A DNA stretch of 7,060 bases from CAYZTD01 sp964473335 (GTDB lineage: Archaea; Thermoplasmatota; E2; DHVEG-1): contig CAYYOO010000076.1 in NCBI GenBank assembly GCA_964473335.1, forward strand, positions 1-7,060, read 5' to 3'. Positions 5,502 through 7,060 of this stretch are shown in pieces. The notes below the pieces were generated by a model. It was not told where the DNA came from. It saw only the letters and a program-made list of their open reading frames with translations, and ran no database searches. The position numbers were made by a program, and so were the translations under genes. Position 1 is the first letter of the stretch, and each line of letters opens with the position of its first letter.

Positions 5502-6194
5502 ATGCAGATTGCTATTTTATGCGGCGGGCTTGCAACAAGACTAGGTAAACTTTCAGAAAAAACACCGAAATCTATGATAAAAATTGATGATAAACCATTT
5601 TTAGAGCAACAAATAGAACAACTAAAAAAAAATGATATAAAAGATATTGTTCTATGCGTTGGTTACTTGTCAGAAAAAATTGAAAAATATTTTGAAAACG
5701 GAGAAAAATTTGGAGTGAAAATTAGATACAGCTATGACGGCGAAAAACAGTTAGGTCCCATTGGAGCTTTAAAAAATGCTAGAAAAAAACTAGATAATTT
5801 ATTTTTTACACTCTATGGTGACTCCTATGTATTTTTAGATTACAAAAAGATATACAACGATTTTATAAAAAAAGATAAAAAAGCAATGATGACAGTTTAT
5901 CAAAACTATGATAAAATCGATAAAAGTAACATTGTTTTAAAAAACGGAATGGTTGCTAGATACAACAAAGAAAAAACAAAAGACATGACATATATTGATT
6001 ACGGTGTTAGCATTTTTAGAAAAAAAGCACTTGATATAATTCCAGAAAATACCTTTTTTTCAACAAAAGATTTTTACACAAAACTAGTAGAAGAAAATGA
6101 GCTTTTAGCATACAAAGCAAAAAAACGTTTCTATCACATAGGAAACCCTGAAGCACTTAATGAATTTAAGAACTATATAAAACAAAAAAGTTAG
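5502..6194 (+). CDS. Sugar-1-phosphate nucleotidyltransferase, HddC-like
   Basis: This 230-residue single-domain enzyme joins a sugar 1-phosphate to a nucleotide from NTP, releasing pyrophosphate. It has the NTP-binding signature LCGGLATRLG (6-15), with R13 and the following K23 (TPKSMIKI), a conserved VGY (53-55), LGPIGAL (84-90) and the metal-binding D107 in YGDSY. It lacks the C-terminal left-handed beta-helix of acetyltransferase-fused relatives and matches HddC in size and in its GNPEAL ending. HddC uses GTP; the nucleotide used here cannot be read from sequence. In LGPIGAL the usual T/G after LG is P-I, a mild departure at the sugar/nucleotide loop. The gap after the kinase stop is 11 bases, with TAAAGGT overlapping that stop as ribosome site. 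The last codons overlap the convergent glycosyltransferase gene by 4 bp. Confidence 0.86.
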   Translation: MQIAILCGGLATRLGKLSEKTPKSMIKIDDKPFLEQQIEQLKKNDIKDIVLCVGYLSEKIEKYFENGEKFGVKIRYSYDGEKQLGPIGALKNARKKLDNLFFTLYGDSYVFLDYKKIYNDFIKKDKKAMMTVYQNYDKIDKSNIVLKNGMVARYNKEKTKDMTYIDYGVSIFRKKALDIIPENTFFSTKDFYTKLVEENELLAYKAKKRFYHIGNPEALNEFKNYIKQKS

Positions 6195-6230
6195 TGTTGA
6201 TGTATCTTTGATTTTCTGAGTTTTTCTTTT
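6179..6230. terminator. Reciprocal oligo-T terminators inside overlapping convergent 3' ends
   Basis: The two stops share TTAG (6191-6194). On the plus strand T5-C-T4 (6221-6230) follows the nucleotidyltransferase stop by 26 bases, inside the glycosyltransferase gene. On the minus strand T6 and T4 (complement of 6184-6189 and 6179-6182) follow the glycosyltransferase stop almost at once, inside the nucleotidyltransferase gene. No hairpin is evident. The two mRNAs must therefore overlap at their 3' ends. Confidence 0.5.
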
Positions 6231-7018
6231 GATTCTGGATTTTTACCAACAAAAATGCAAAAAACATATCCCAAAAAAGCAATTCCAAGCCTAATATATT
6301 TCCACATACTTTCCCCTTTTCTCAATTTAAACATATCAAGCATATTATAGTTAGACCATAGAGAGCCATGTCTTATCTCTAGTTCTTTTCTGCCAAAGCC
6401 GTACCAGAAGGATTTTTTTATAAAGCTTGAAGGAGTCTCTCCTCCCTCATGGTGTATTATCATATCCTCATCATATGCCATTTTAGCATCTTTATCAAGA
6501 GCTCTATAGTTTAGATCAACATCTTCGGCTTCTTTAAACCAAGGATCAAAACCATCGATTTTTTCAAAAAAAGATTTTTTATACGCAATGTTACAAGTTG
6601 GAAAACTTGCATCACCATCCTTATGATAGAGCTCTACTCTGCCAACACTAGTAAAACCAGATAGACCTTTACGGATAGTTTTACCAGCAACAATATCATA
6701 ACCCTCTTTTATTTTTTTACGGATATTTGTAACCCAGTTAGGGTCAGCTATACATCTACCATCTGTAAAAGCAATAATTTTTCCTTTAGCTTTTTTCACA
6801 CCATAGTTTCGAGAATCACCTCTTGTACTATCATAAGAAAAAAACCTTATCTCTTCATGTTCTGATTCATATTTTTTAACAATTTCAGGTGTTTTATCAG
6901 AACTATCCGCATCAACAACTATTACTTCAAAGGGTTTTTCTTGCTCAAGTAGGCTGTCAAGAAGAGATGACATACTTTCTTCTTCGTTTTTAACTGTTAC
7001 AATGATGCTAACAAGCAT
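6191..7018 (-). CDS. Family 2 glycosyltransferase, membrane-anchored
   Basis: The 275-residue protein is a GT-A fold, inverting-type glycosyltransferase. The N-terminus VSIIVTVKNEEES (3-15) and the strand EVIVVDADSSDKT (31-43) are the classic GT2 nucleotide-binding start. RGDSRNYG (66-73) is followed by the acidic strand IIAFTDGRC (81-89). FKEAEDVDLNYR (161-172) supplies the ED motif with the likely catalytic base D166. A hydrophobic segment (about 242-258) and a basic tail suggest one membrane anchor with the active site in the cytoplasm. The second Asp of the usual DxD is arginine (DGR, 86-88), though D86 remains. The start at 7018 is backed by a TATA-like element about 28 bases upstream. 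The gene converges on the sugar operon, so using that operon's NDP-sugar is plausible, but it is not co-transcribed with it. Acceptor and donor are unknown. Confidence 0.88.
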   Translation of the reverse strand: MLVSIIVTVKNEEESMSSLLDSLLEQEKPFEVIVVDADSSDKTPEIVKKYESEHEEIRFFSYDSTRGDSRNYGVKKAKGKIIAFTDGRCIADPNWVTNIRKKIKEGYDIVAGKTIRKGLSGFTSVGRVELYHKDGDASFPTCNIAYKKSFFEKIDGFDPWFKEAEDVDLNYRALDKDAKMAYDEDMIIHHEGGETPSSFIKKSFWYGFGRKELEIRHGSLWSNYNMLDMFKLRKGESMWKYIRLGIAFLGYVFCIFVGKNPESKEKLRKSKIHQH

Positions 7019-7027
7019 AAATGGGTC

Positions 7028-7056
7028 ATCTATAGATATAATAATATATTTTTGGT
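7028..7056 (-). promoter_or_regulatory. Promoter of the glycosyltransferase gene with a 10-bp palindrome
   Basis: The minus strand reads ACCAAAAATATATTA (7042-7056), a BRE-like stretch and TATA box centred about 28 bases before the ATG at 7018, predicting a leaderless mRNA. ATCTATAGAT (7028-7037) is a perfect 10-bp palindrome between the TATA box and the start codon. A bound protein there would block initiation. The palindrome is short and AT-rich, so it may be chance. Confidence 0.6.
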
Positions 7057-7060
7057 ATAT

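Noticed and set aside
1..7060. CRISPR array, insertion sequence, rRNA or tRNA
   Set aside because: I found no regularly spaced repeats, no transposase-like protein and no RNA-gene signature on either strand.

Overview
The window is AT-rich and reads as archaeal chromosome. Three genes (the ATPase, the membrane kinase and the glycosyltransferase) have a TATA-like element centred about 27 bases before their ATG and no convincing Shine-Dalgarno, the usual look of archaeal leaderless mRNAs. The csp gene and the genes of the sugar operon carry Shine-Dalgarno-like sequences instead. A cold-shock-domain protein and an MscS channel suit a mesophilic or cold-exposed cell. I cannot assign a lineage; a member of Thermoplasmatota or a DPANN group would fit.

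Layout. 1-477 (+) is the C-terminal half of an MscS-type mechanosensitive channel cut by the window edge. 547-1989 (-) is an AAA_14/DUF4143-type ATPase whose whole promoter sits in a 62-bp imperfect palindrome (1988-2049). 2114-2818 (-) is a polytopic membrane protein of the dolichol/phytol/diacylglycerol kinase group. It diverges from 2977-3168 (+), a single-domain cold-shock protein with a structured leader. 3216-3395 (-) is a 59-residue zinc-ribbon protein. It converges on csp through a shared hairpin terminator and diverges from the sugar operon.

The sugar operon, 3534-6194 (+), has three closely spaced genes: an NAD-dependent sugar-nucleotide epimerase, an HddA-like GHMP sugar kinase and an HddC-like sugar-1-phosphate nucleotidyltransferase. 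Together they could phosphorylate a sugar at C1, activate it with a nucleotide and remodel it. The activated sugar would go to a surface glycan, glycolipid or glycoprotein. The family resemblance points to D-glycero-D-manno-heptose, but the isomerase (GmhA) and phosphatase (GmhB) of that route are absent from the operon. A family 2 glycosyltransferase (6191-7018, -) converges on the operon with a 4-bp stop-codon overlap and is a plausible user of the product.

The strongest unexplained structure is the 62-bp palindrome over the ATPase promoter. Next are the csp leader (an 8-bp hairpin at the expected 5' end plus an anti-Shine-Dalgarno element) and the unlisted zinc-ribbon microprotein. I saw no tRNA, rRNA, CRISPR array or insertion sequence. 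Nothing here proves a new system.
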